Positions 18,006 to 25,448 of a DNA stretch of 64,000 bases are shown here, one piece after another (the stretch's first letter is position 1; the number at the start of each line of letters is the position of its first letter). A program made the position numbers and the translations under genes. Source of the DNA: Caulobacter radicis (GTDB lineage: Bacteria; Pseudomonadota; Alphaproteobacteria; Caulobacterales; Caulobacteraceae). The notes beneath the pieces were generated by a model that worked only from the letters and a program-made list of their open reading frames with translations, was not told where the DNA came from and made no database searches. The DNA is taken from contig NZ_QDKO01000040.1 in the NCBI RefSeq assembly GCF_003094615.1, positions 72,675-136,674 of the forward strand, in the 5' to 3' direction.

Positions 18006-18601
18006 TCATCCTTGGCCTCACCGGCTCCATCGGCATGGGCAAGTCGACCACGGCCAAGATGTTCGAGGCCGAGGGCGCGCCGGTCTACGATTCCGACGCG
18101 GCCGTGCATGCGCTCTATTCCGTGGGCGGGGCGGCCGTGGCGCCGGTCGAGGCGGCGTTTCCGGGCGTCGTGGTCGACGGCGCGATCGATCGTGCGCGGC
18201 TCAGCGCCCAGGTGGTCGGCGATCCCGAGGCGCTGGAGAAGCTGGAGGCCATCGTCCACCCGCTGGTCGGCGCCCATCGCATCGGCTTCTTCGAGAAGGC
18301 GGAAAAGGACGGCCACGACATCGTCGTGCTCGACGTGCCCCTGCTGTTCGAGACCGGCGGCCAGAAGAACGTCCACAAGGTGGTGGTGGTCAGCGCGCCG
18401 GCCGACGTCCAGCGCGAGCGGGTGCTGGCCCGCCCCGGCATGACGCCTGAGAAGTTCGAGGCGATCCTGGCCCGCCAGCTGCCCGACGCCGAGAAGCGCG
18501 CCCGCGCCGACTTCGTGGTCGATACGGGCAAGGGCCTGGCGGCCGCCCACGACCAGGTGCGCGACATCCTGACCCTGTTGAGAACCTCCGCCCAAGCTTG
18601 A
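18002..18601 (+). CDS. coaE: Dephospho-CoA kinase CoaE
   Basis: CoaE phosphorylates the 3' hydroxyl of dephospho-CoA, the last step of coenzyme A synthesis. The 199-residue protein begins with the P-loop GLTGSIGMGKST and has DADAAVH-like substrate contacts at DSDAAVHALY. Later come VLDVPLLFE and RARADFVVDTG. It overlaps the aroE stop by four bases and closes the coupled PPSR-maf-aroE-coaE operon. Confidence 0.96.
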   Translation: MIILGLTGSIGMGKSTTAKMFEAEGAPVYDSDAAVHALYSVGGAAVAPVEAAFPGVVVDGAIDRARLSAQVVGDPEALEKLEAIVHPLVGAHRIGFFEKAEKDGHDIVVLDVPLLFETGGQKNVHKVVVVSAPADVQRERVLARPGMTPEKFEAILARQLPDAEKRARADFVVDTGKGLAAAHDQVRDILTLLRTSAQA

Positions 18602-18632
18602 TGCCGGAGTCGAACCGGCCCATTGAAAGGCC

Positions 18633-19355
18633 ATGGCCCGGGAAATCATCCTCGACACCGAAACCACCGGCTTCGATCCGAAGACGGGCGACCGCCTGGT
18701 CGAAATCGGCTGCATCGAGGTGGTGGACTACATGCCGACCGGTCGGTCGTTCCACGAGTATTGCGACCCGCTGCGCGACATGCCGGCCGAGGCCGAGAAG
18801 GTGCACGGCCTGTCGGCCGCCTTCCTGACCGGCAAGCCGAAGTTCCACGAGATCGCCGACAAGTTCCTGGAGTTCGTCGGTGACAGCGTCGTCGTGGCCC
18901 ACAACGCCTCGTTCGACCGTAGCTTCGTCAATTTCGAGCTGGAAAAGTGCGGCCGCCCGCCGCTGCCCGAAGAGCGCTGGGTGGACACCCTGGCCATGGC
19001 CAAGAAGCGCTTTCCGGGCATGTACAACTCGCTCGACGCGCTCTGTAAGCGTTTCAAGATCAGCCTCGACAGCCGCGACAAGCACGGGGCGCTGATCGAC
19101 TCCCACCTGCTGGCCGAGGTCTATCTCGAACTGCAGGGCGGCAAGGAACGCGCGCTCGAACTGACCCACGCGGTGGCGGCCACCGCCGTCAGCGCCGCCC
19201 GCGCCGGCGGCTACGGCGCCCGCCCGCGCCCCCTGCCCTTCCGCTCGACCGAGGCCGAGCGCGCGGTGCACGCCGACTGGGTGAAGTCGACCCTGAAGGA
19301 CAAGGCCGTCTGGCTGAAGTTCGATCTGCCGGAGCTGGCGCCGGCGGCGGAATGA
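18633..19355 (+). CDS. dnaQ: DNA polymerase III epsilon subunit, 3'-5' proofreading exonuclease
   Basis: DnaQ is the proofreading subunit of the replicative polymerase core. The 240-residue protein carries the DEDDh motifs: DTETTGFDP (Exo I), HNASFDRSFVNFEL (Exo II) and HGALIDSHLLAEVY (Exo III). The C-terminal tail is probably the alpha-binding segment. It lies 31 bp after coaE. In C. crescentus I recall secB and then dnaA nearby; here the next gene is xth on the other strand. Confidence 0.95.
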   Translation: MAREIILDTETTGFDPKTGDRLVEIGCIEVVDYMPTGRSFHEYCDPLRDMPAEAEKVHGLSAAFLTGKPKFHEIADKFLEFVGDSVVVAHNASFDRSFVNFELEKCGRPPLPEERWVDTLAMAKKRFPGMYNSLDALCKRFKISLDSRDKHGALIDSHLLAEVYLELQGGKERALELTHAVAATAVSAARAGGYGARPRPLPFRSTEAERAVHADWVKSTLKDKAVWLKFDLPELAPAAE

Positions 19356-19366
19356 CCTTGGAAAAC

Positions 19367-19528
19367 CTCTCCCATAGGGAGAGGGAGGGGCCCGCCGCAT
19401 AGCGGTGGGAGGGTGAGGGGTTTCGCCCTCACCGTATGCCCAAGATCGTGCCGGCACGCCGGCCGACGTCGTAACCCCTCATCCTCCCATGCTGCGCATG
19501 GGCCCCTCCTTCTCCCTATGGGAGAAGG
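19367..19528. repeat. Palindromic intergenic repeat, family B (copy 1)
   Basis: A 162-bp element ends in inverted repeats built on CTCTCCCATAGGGAGAG and CTTCTCCCTATGGGAGAAGG. It has internal GTGAGGGG / CCCCTCA motifs and a GTGCCGGCACGCCGGC core. Its reverse complement matches the element at 40762-40927 closely. It fills the convergent dnaQ/xth junction. Nothing in it codes for a transposase. Confidence 0.85.
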
Positions 19529-19538
19529 TAAAAGGGCT

Positions 19539-20345
19539 TCAGACCTTCAAGTCCGCCGTGACCGGCGCGTGGTCGCTGGGGCGTTCCCATTCGCGCACCG
19601 TGTCGTGCACCTGGGCCGAGACCTTGCCGTCGACGATGGCCGCGTCGCGCAGGCCGGGGCTGGCGAGAATGTGGTCCAGGCGCAGGCCGCGGTTGGACTT
19701 GCGGAAGTCGGCGGCGCGGTAGCTCCACCACGAGAACAGCTTTTCCGGCTCGGGCACAGCCAGGCGCGGCAGGTCCAGCAGGTCCATCGACTTGATCATG
19801 GCGTCGAAAGCCTCGAGCTCGGCCGGGGTGTGGCTGACCACCTTCAGCATCTGGCGGTGGCTCCAGACGTCGTTCTCGCCCGGCGCGATGTTGAGGTCGC
19901 CGGTGACGATCAGCGGCGCCTTGGGATCGCGCGTCTTCAGGGCCGCCGTCAGGGTCTCATAGAAATCCAGCTTGTGGTCGAACTTCGGGTTGGCGACCCG
20001 GTCGGGCAGGTCGCCGCCCGCCGGGATGTAGAAGTTCTGGATCTCGACGCCGGCAACCTTCACCGCCACGCAGCGGGCATGGCCCTCGCGGCAGTTCATC
20101 AGCGTCGGAACGTCCTCGATCGGCAGGCGCGAGGCGATGGCCACGCCGTGCCAGCCCTTCTGGCCGGCGATCTTGATATGCGGCAGGCCCATGGCCTCGA
20201 AGGCCTCGCGCGGGAACTCGCCGTCCTGGCACTTGATCTCCTGCATGCACAGGACATCGGGGGCGGCTTCGTCGACGAAGCGGGCGGCCTGCTCGGCGCG
20301 CAGGCGGACGGAATTGACGTTCCAGGTGGCGATACGGAGGCGCAT
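19539..20345 (-). CDS. xth: Exodeoxyribonuclease III-type AP endonuclease
   Basis: An exonuclease III family enzyme that cuts DNA at abasic sites in base excision repair. The 268-residue protein begins MRLRIATWNVNSVRLR, with the conserved Asn, then LCMQEIKCQD with the metal-binding Glu. GDLNIAPGENDVW and the C-terminal SDHAPV provide the catalytic Asp-His pair. The length matches ExoIII (268 in E. coli). Confidence 0.94.
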   Translation of the reverse strand: MRLRIATWNVNSVRLRAEQAARFVDEAAPDVLCMQEIKCQDGEFPREAFEAMGLPHIKIAGQKGWHGVAIASRLPIEDVPTLMNCREGHARCVAVKVAGVEIQNFYIPAGGDLPDRVANPKFDHKLDFYETLTAALKTRDPKAPLIVTGDLNIAPGENDVWSHRQMLKVVSHTPAELEAFDAMIKSMDLLDLPRLAVPEPEKLFSWWSYRAADFRKSNRGLRLDHILASPGLRDAAIVDGKVSAQVHDTVREWERPSDHAPVTADLKV

Positions 20346-20382
20346 GCCGCTCCCCTACCTGCACCGCTCGTAGACCACAAAG

Positions 20383-20414
20383 AAAAACGCCCGGACACAC
20401 GAGGCGTCCGGGCG
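20383..20414 (-). terminator. Intrinsic terminator
   Basis: CGCCCGGAC (20388-20396) pairs with GTCCGGGCG (20406-20414). On the minus strand the stem is followed by TTTTT. It ends either the lolA transcript or a small RNA in the gap. Confidence 0.82.
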
Positions 20415-20540
20415 AAAGTCAGGTCTCTCATGCCGCCGCCGGGAGGGGATAGATCCGGCACGGTTTGCGAAGAGCGGGTCGGGCGCTCATCGCCATGCGT
20501 GATAAAAGTGCCACGCCGAAACTTTTAGTCAAGCGAAAAA
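20383..20540 (-). ncRNA. Candidate small RNA ending in a strong terminator
   Basis: The xth-lolA gap of 251 bp ends, on the minus strand, in a strong hairpin with a T run (20383-20414). Upstream on the same strand is TTGTGA, 18 bases, then TAGATA (about 20546-20575), a plausible promoter. A second TTGACT is at 20527-20532. A transcript of about 150 nt would result. I recognise no RNA family. The same terminator could simply serve lolA. Confidence 0.35.
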
Positions 20541-20596
20541 CCGCTTATCTATTGCATGTTGTGAGAATGTCACAAACCGGCTTGCTTGCACGGATG

Positions 20597-21247
20597 TCAG
20601 CCGGTGGCCGGCTTGCCCGTGCGGCGGCGCGGATCGGTCAATACGAACAGCTTCGGATCGATGGCGCCGACCTTGTCCAGGCCCGACAGGCGCACGCGGG
20701 TCTGGCCGCCCTTCACGTCGCTGATGGTCCAGCCGATCAGCTCGGGCGCGCTGCTGAAGTTCATCTCCAGCCGACCCAGGGTCTGCCGCTTGGCGTCCTG
20801 GGCGACGATCGTGAAGCCGTCGGCCAGCTTGCGCACGCTGGTGATCTTCACGCCGCGGTCCAGGCGCACCTCGCGCGCCAGCAGCAGGGCCAGCGGCGTG
20901 CGGCTGAGCGGATAGCTCTCGAAGGTCTTGAGCCGGCTGTCGAAGATGTTGACGTTGTTGCCGTTGCTGACGACCAGCAGGCCGTTGGGGCCGTCATATT
21001 CGAACCGCGCCTTGCCCGGGCGTTGCAGCCAAAGGGTGCCCTGGGTGGTCACGCCGCGCGGATCGGTCTGGACGAAGCGGCCCTTGGCGTTGGACAGGCC
21101 CTGGATATAGGCCGTGGCCTTGGCGATCAGCGCCTTGTCCTCGTCCGACAGCTCCTGGGCCAGGGCCGGCGCGCCGAAGGCGGCGGCCATCAGGCCCGCG
21201 CCGCCGGCGGCGATCAGGGTGCGACGGTTCATGGTGGTCTGCGTCAT
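20597..21247 (-). CDS. LolA-like outer-membrane lipoprotein carrier protein
   Basis: A periplasmic LolA-family protein, expected to carry lipoproteins from LolCDE to the outer membrane. It starts MTQTTMNRRTLIAAGGAG with a twin-arginine-like signal and a cleavage region APALAQ. The mature part has the family features GRFVQTDPRGVTTQGTLWLQRPGKARFEYDGP and FDSRLKTFESYPL. I chose the ATG at 21247 because AGGAG precedes it; the longer frame has no support. The length of 216 is normal. Export by Tat rather than Sec is only suggested by the NRRTL motif. Confidence 0.87.
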   Translation of the reverse strand: MTQTTMNRRTLIAAGGAGLMAAAFGAPALAQELSDEDKALIAKATAYIQGLSNAKGRFVQTDPRGVTTQGTLWLQRPGKARFEYDGPNGLLVVSNGNNVNIFDSRLKTFESYPLSRTPLALLLAREVRLDRGVKITSVRKLADGFTIVAQDAKRQTLGRLEMNFSSAPELIGWTISDVKGGQTRVRLSGLDKVGAIDPKLFVLTDPRRRTGKPATG

Positions 21248-21396
21248 GCGAACTCCTTCACCTCCACCTTTGCCCTGTACGCGCGTCGCGGGAAAGGCCA
21301 TGGAGCGGCCGTTTTCCGGCGCTGCGATGAAGGGCCGTTCAGGTTGGGGCTGAAGGAAACGCCGCCGAACGGTGGAGGTTTCGCGGCGAAGCCGGC

Positions 21397-21966
21397 TCAG
21401 GCCGCCTTCTTGGCGTCCTTGTCCTTCTTGGCCTTCTTTTCCTTCTTCGGCTTGTCGGCCTTTTCCGCCTTGGGTTTCTTGGCCTTCGGCTCGGGACGCG
21501 GCGCGGTCAGGTCTACCGCGGCCATCTCGGCCAGAAGGTCGAGGAAGCCGTCGCGCTTGCTGGCCTTCAGCAGCGACAGGATGCGGGCGTCGGCGGCGGC
21601 CACGCGCGGCAGGCTCTCTTCCAGGATCAGCCGGCCGGCTTCGGTGAGGCGCACGGAGTTGGCGCGGGCGTCCTGTTCCGAACGCTGACGTTCCAGGTGG
21701 CCCTTGGCGATCATCCGGGCGACCATGTCGGCCAGGGTCGACCGGTCGATGCCGGTGGCCTTGACCAGGCCCGTCTGGGTGACGCCCTCGTGCTGGGCCA
21801 CGGCGGCCAGCACGGCGAACTGGCGCTGGGTGATCCCGCCGGCGCCGGTCTCTTCCACATAGATGTCGAGGGCGGTCTGCAGCACCCGATGCAGCAGGTG
21901 GCTGGGCGAGCGGTCCAGCACTCCGACCTCGCGCGTCGCGCCCTTGTCACTCTTGTGCTTGGCCAT
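21397..21966 (-). CDS. MarR family regulator with lysine-rich tail
   Basis: A winged-helix transcription regulator of the MarR type. Residues 25-145 form the domain, with ITQRQFAVLAAVAQH, the recognition helix region GIDRSTLADMVARMIAKG and the wing RANSVRLTEAGRLIL. After about residue 155 comes a tail of some 35 residues that is mostly Lys, Ala, Asp and Glu, resembling histone H1-like tails. The tail probably adds nonspecific DNA or RNA binding; that is inference. The targets are unknown, and the neighbours are LolA and YciB genes on the same strand. Confidence 0.87.
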   Translation of the reverse strand: MAKHKSDKGATREVGVLDRSPSHLLHRVLQTALDIYVEETGAGGITQRQFAVLAAVAQHEGVTQTGLVKATGIDRSTLADMVARMIAKGHLERQRSEQDARANSVRLTEAGRLILEESLPRVAAADARILSLLKASKRDGFLDLLAEMAAVDLTAPRPEPKAKKPKAEKADKPKKEKKAKKDKDAKKAA

Positions 21967-22047
21967 GTCGTCCGCCCCATTTCCGCTGACGGACGTCCAG
22001 CTAGCACGTCAACGCGTCGGTTTGACGACAGATGGTCCGTGGTCGGT

Positions 22048-22085
22048 AGATGCTCCCCTTTGGGGGAGCTGTCGGGAAGCGATGA
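22048..22085. repeat. Fragment of family C repeat
   Basis: AGATGCTCCCCTTTGGGGGAGCTGTCGG resembles one end of the full repeats at 10681 and 57980 but lacks the other half. It lies downstream of yciB on the minus strand and its hairpin could act as a terminator. Confidence 0.5.
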
Positions 22086-22105
22086 AAGGGACCGCGCCGG
22101 GCGGA

Positions 22106-22714
22106 TCAGAACCCGGCGTCGGGCGGCTCGGGGGTCTTCTGGTCGTCCGGCTTGGCCATGTGCTTCATGATGAAGGGCGTCTGGGTCAGCGAGAAGACGA
22201 TGGCCAGCGGCAGCAGGGCGATGCGGAACTTCACCCAGGTCGGCGTGTCCTGGGTCAGGCGCACCACCTCGTTGGCGATCGCCGCCAGCGCGAAATAGCC
22301 GCCGTAGCGCAGGGTCAGGGTCCGCCAGGCGGCGTCGGACATGTGCAGCGCCTCGCCCATCAGCGCCTTCAGCGGCGCGCGGCCCAGGAACACCCCGCCG
22401 ATCATGAAGGCCGCCAGCGCGCCGTTGACGACCGTGACCTTGATCTTGACGAACACGTCGCTGTGGAAGACCAGGCCCAGCACCCCGAACACCAGGGCCA
22501 TCACGCCCGAGAACAGCGGCAGCAGCGCCACGCGCCGTTCGACGGCGTAGCCGACGACGAGCGCCAGGGCCGAGGCGGCGACCAGCACCCAGGTGGCGGT
22601 CTGGAAGTTCTTGGTGACGAAATAGGTGACGGCGAAGGCGATCGGCGCGCCGTAGTCGACGGCGGTGCGCACCCAGGCGCTCTTCTTCTTGGCTTCGGAC
22701 TTGGGGTCGGTCAC
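22106..22714 (-). CDS. yciB: Inner membrane-spanning protein YciB (septation protein A family)
   Basis: An integral membrane protein of the YciB/IspZ family, linked to cell envelope integrity and septation in other bacteria; its biochemical role is not known. The 202-residue protein has five or six hydrophobic segments, starting at YGAPIAFAVTYFV. It has the conserved stretch NGALAAFMIGGVFLGRAPL and the C-terminal PFIMKHM. It starts 4 bp downstream of the ftsY stop codon region, so ftsY-yciB form an operon. Confidence 0.92.
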   Translation of the reverse strand: MTDPKSEAKKKSAWVRTAVDYGAPIAFAVTYFVTKNFQTATWVLVAASALALVVGYAVERRVALLPLFSGVMALVFGVLGLVFHSDVFVKIKVTVVNGALAAFMIGGVFLGRAPLKALMGEALHMSDAAWRTLTLRYGGYFALAAIANEVVRLTQDTPTWVKFRIALLPLAIVFSLTQTPFIMKHMAKPDDQKTPEPPDAGF

Positions 22715-22718
22715 GCGC

Positions 22719-23660
22719 TCAGTCCTCCAGGCCGACCAGCGAGCGCGAGAAGGCGCGGGCGTCGAACGGCTGCAGGTCTTCGATCCCCTCGCCGACGCCG
22801 ATCAGCTTGATCGGGCTGTCCGAGGCGCGGGCGACGGGGATCAGCACGCCGCCGCGGGCGGTGCCGTCCAGCTTGGTCATGACGATGCCGGAAACGCCGA
22901 CGCTGTTGCCGAACACCTTTTCCTGGGCCAGCGCGTTGCGGCCGACGGTGGCGTCGAGCACCAGCAGGGTCTCGTGCGGGTAGTCGGGATCGACCTTCTT
23001 GACCACGCGGATGACCTTGAGCAGCTCGTCCATCAGGCCCTGCTTGTTCTGCAGGCGGCCGGCGGTGTCGATCAGCACCACGTCGTAGGCTTCGGCCTTG
23101 GCGCGCTCGACGGCCTCGAAGGCCAGGGCGGCGGCGTCGCTGCCGGTGGGCTTGGACATGAAGTCGGCGCCGGCTCGGTCGGCCCACACCTTCAGCTGCT
23201 CGACGGCGGCGGCGCGGAAGGTGTCGCCGGCGGCGATCAGGACGCGGGCGCCCTTCTCGGTCAGGTCGGCGGCGATCTTGCCCAGGGTCGTGGTCTTGCC
23301 CGAGCCGTTGACGCCGATGAACAGCACGACATAGGGACGCGGACCGTCCAGCGGATCGAAGCGGCCTTCGCGGTCGGCCAGCTCGGCGGTGATCAGCTCG
23401 GCCAGGGCTTCCTTGACCTCGCGGTCGCTCGAGGCCTTGCCGAAGCGGGCCTTGCCGAAGGCGTCGGTTATGCGGGCGGCGATCTGCGGGCCGAGGTCGG
23501 CCTCGATCAGCATCTCCTCCAGCGCGTCGAGCTGTTCCTGGTCCAGCGGCTTCTTGGTGAAGGCGCCGGTCACCTGCTCGGTCATCGCCTGGGACGACCG
23601 GGTGAGGCCGGCCGTTAGACGCTGGAACCAGCCTTGTTTCTGCGAGGGCTTTTCGCTCAT
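22719..23660 (-). CDS. ftsY: Signal recognition particle receptor FtsY
   Basis: FtsY is the membrane-associated GTPase that receives the SRP-ribosome complex and hands it to SecYEG. The 313-residue protein has a short N-terminal A region with KQGWFQRLTAGLTRSS, then the N domain. The G domain shows the P-loop GVNGSGKTTTLGKIA near residue 115, DTAGRLQNK and TKLDGTARGG. It ends in GEGIEDLQPFDARAFSRSL. The partner ffh is at 59.3-60.9 kb. Confidence 0.96.
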   Translation of the reverse strand: MSEKPSQKQGWFQRLTAGLTRSSQAMTEQVTGAFTKKPLDQEQLDALEEMLIEADLGPQIAARITDAFGKARFGKASSDREVKEALAELITAELADREGRFDPLDGPRPYVVLFIGVNGSGKTTTLGKIAADLTEKGARVLIAAGDTFRAAAVEQLKVWADRAGADFMSKPTGSDAAALAFEAVERAKAEAYDVVLIDTAGRLQNKQGLMDELLKVIRVVKKVDPDYPHETLLVLDATVGRNALAQEKVFGNSVGVSGIVMTKLDGTARGGVLIPVARASDSPIKLIGVGEGIEDLQPFDARAFSRSLVGLED

Positions 23661-23774
23661 CCGCGCTCCTGTAGCGACCCGGCGGGAAAAGTGAAGAAGA
23701 GATTCACGATTCGAGGTTAGCGCGGCGGCGGTGGAACGGTTGCGCTTGGGCTCCGACCATGGCGTTTAGAGAAC

Positions 23775-24401
23775 ATGGATCCGTTGGCCGCCGCTCTTTT
23801 CTGGCTCGATTACGCCGCCGCCGCCGTGTTCGGCGCGACCGGCGCGCTGGCGGCCGCGCGGCGCAAGCACGACATCATCACCTTCGGTTTCTTCGCGGCG
23901 ATCACGGGCGTCGGCGGCGGCACGCTGCGCGACCTGTTGATCGGCGCGCCGGTGTTCTGGATCCAGCGGCCCGGCTACATCCTGGCCTGCCTGGCCGCCG
24001 CCCTGGTGATCTGGCTGCTGGGCCAGCGCGGCTGGCGGTTCCGGGCCCTGCTGTGGCTGGACGCCCTGGGCATGGCCGCCTACGCCGTGGTCGGCACGGC
24101 CAAGGCCCTGAGCCTGGGCGTGCATCCCTTCACCTCGGTGATCATGGGCGTGCTGACGACGGCCTTCGGCGGGGTGGTGCGCGACGTGTTGGCCGAGGAG
24201 CCCAACCTGCTGCTGCGCCGCGAGATCTACATCACCGCCGCCCTGCTGGGCGCGGCCGTGTTCGCGATCCTGCAATGGTGGCGCGTGCCGTTCTGGCCGG
24301 CGGGGATCGCCGGCTTCGCCGCCGCCTTCGGCCTGCGGGCCTGCGCGATCAAGTTCGGCTGGAGCCTGCCAGGATTCATGGGCGGGGAAGAGAAGTCCTA
24401 G
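23775..24401 (+). CDS. TRIC/YicG-type cation channel family protein (UPF0126)
   Basis: A seven-segment membrane protein of the prokaryotic TRIC family (formerly UPF0126), whose members form trimeric cation channels. The 208-residue protein has two repeated halves, each with a GG-x-x-RD signature: GVGGGTLRDLL near residue 55 and FGGVVRDVLAEE near residue 140. It is transcribed alone and diverges from ftsY. The ion carried is unknown. Confidence 0.88.
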   Translation: MDPLAAALFWLDYAAAAVFGATGALAAARRKHDIITFGFFAAITGVGGGTLRDLLIGAPVFWIQRPGYILACLAAALVIWLLGQRGWRFRALLWLDALGMAAYAVVGTAKALSLGVHPFTSVIMGVLTTAFGGVVRDVLAEEPNLLLRREIYITAALLGAAVFAILQWWRVPFWPAGIAGFAAAFGLRACAIKFGWSLPGFMGGEEKS

Positions 24402-24432
24402 CTCCTCCCACGCGAAGCGGGGGAGGTGTTGG
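24402..24432. repeat. Short hairpin resembling the end of a family C repeat
   Basis: GCTCCTCCCACGCGAAGCGGGGGAGGTG occupies the 34-bp convergent gap between the TRIC channel and GFA genes. It looks like a cut-down end of the repeat at 57980 and probably serves as a terminator. Confidence 0.4.
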
Positions 24433-24435
24433 TGT

Positions 24436-24870
24436 TCACGTATCGACGTCCGGATGCTGGCGGCTGACCACCGGGCTCGCCGATCCGCCTATCGGCGGAC
24501 GCACGGGCATGTCGGCCAGATGCTCCATCCAGGCCGGGCGGGTTGCGATCGCCAACTGGACCACGGGCTCCACGGCCGACGGATCGTCGAAGGCGAAGAC
24601 GGCCAGGTCGATCTTCTCCTGGCTCCATTCGTAGGTCAGCGGCGTGCCGCAGCCGGCGCAGAAGCCGCGGCGGATCGTATCCGAGCTCTGGAAGGTCGCG
24701 CGCTCGCCCCGGGTCCAGGTCAGGTCGGCCAGGTTTACGGTGACCAGGGCCCCGAACGGGCCGCCGAACGCCTTCTGGCACATCCGGCAATGGCAGATGG
24801 AGGCCCGGCCGGGCTGGCCTTCCACCCGGAACCGCACCGCGCCGCACTGGCAGCCGCCGCTCAAGCCCAT
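24436..24870 (-). CDS. GFA family protein (CENP-V/GFA zinc-binding domain)
   Basis: A zinc-binding protein of the glutathione-dependent formaldehyde-activating enzyme family; the true substrate of most members is not known. The 144-residue protein has the cysteine pattern GGCQCGAVRF, CHCRMCQKAFG and CAGCGTPLTYEW, which bind two zinc ions. I chose MGLSGGCQCG as the start, because this motif normally sits at the N-terminus and the longer frame upstream has Arg/Pro-rich shadow composition. Confidence 0.88.
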   Translation of the reverse strand: MGLSGGCQCGAVRFRVEGQPGRASICHCRMCQKAFGGPFGALVTVNLADLTWTRGERATFQSSDTIRRGFCAGCGTPLTYEWSQEKIDLAVFAFDDPSAVEPVVQLAIATRPAWMEHLADMPVRPPIGGSASPVVSRQHPDVDT

Positions 24871-25037
24871 GATCCCCTCCACAAGCAGGGCGGCACCTGA
24901 GGTCAGATCCCGCGTGACAGCAAGGCCCGACGCGGTGTCCAACGGACGCAGTAATGCGTTCGAGTTAGTAAAACGTGAGAAAATACAACTGCTTCGATAG
25001 GGCGTACCGATTCCTCTCGCGCAAGGCGGAGGGATCG

Positions 25038-25448
25038 ATGAAGGGCTGGGGACTGGTTCTGGCGACGGCGCTCCTGGCGGCGCCGGCCGTGGCGCTGGCC
25101 GATCCGTGCGAGGGCGCCCTGCCCGCGCCCGGCGCGCGCTTCGATGGGCCGGTCCGCTATGTCGGCGACGGCGACAGCCTGTGCGTGGGCCGCGGCAGCG
25201 ACCCGTCGACCTGGATCGAGGTGCGGGTGTCGGACTTCTATGCGCCGGAACTGAACTCACCCGGCGGCCGGGCGGCCAAGACCATGCTCGAGGACGTTGT
25301 CTGGCGGCAGTACCTGCAATGCCGGGCGATCAAGCATTCCTACGACCGGGTGGTGGCCCGCTGCACCATCGACGGCGCGTCGGTGGGCGACCTGCTGCGC
25401 GCGCGCGGCGGCGTCGAGGGCGGCAACGGCCGGGGCGGCCGCCGCTAG
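25038..25448 (+). CDS. Exported thermonuclease (SNase-like) domain protein
   Basis: A small secreted protein with a staphylococcal nuclease-like OB fold. MKGWGLVLATALLAAPAVALA is a signal peptide (start at 25038 with GGAGGG upstream). The mature part shows YVGDGDSLCVG and VRVSDFYAPELNSPGGRAAKTML in the region of the calcium and catalytic residues. YDRVVARCTIDG-x-SVGDLLRARGG completes the fold. The usual Arg in the R-x-x-G-I-D-A-P-E motif is at VRVSDFYAPE. Two Cys pairs may form disulfides. Nuclease activity is likely but unproven. It meets the EEP gene tail to tail with a 4-bp overlap. Confidence 0.8.
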   Translation: MKGWGLVLATALLAAPAVALADPCEGALPAPGARFDGPVRYVGDGDSLCVGRGSDPSTWIEVRVSDFYAPELNSPGGRAAKTMLEDVVWRQYLQCRAIKHSYDRVVARCTIDGASVGDLLRARGGVEGGNGRGGRR

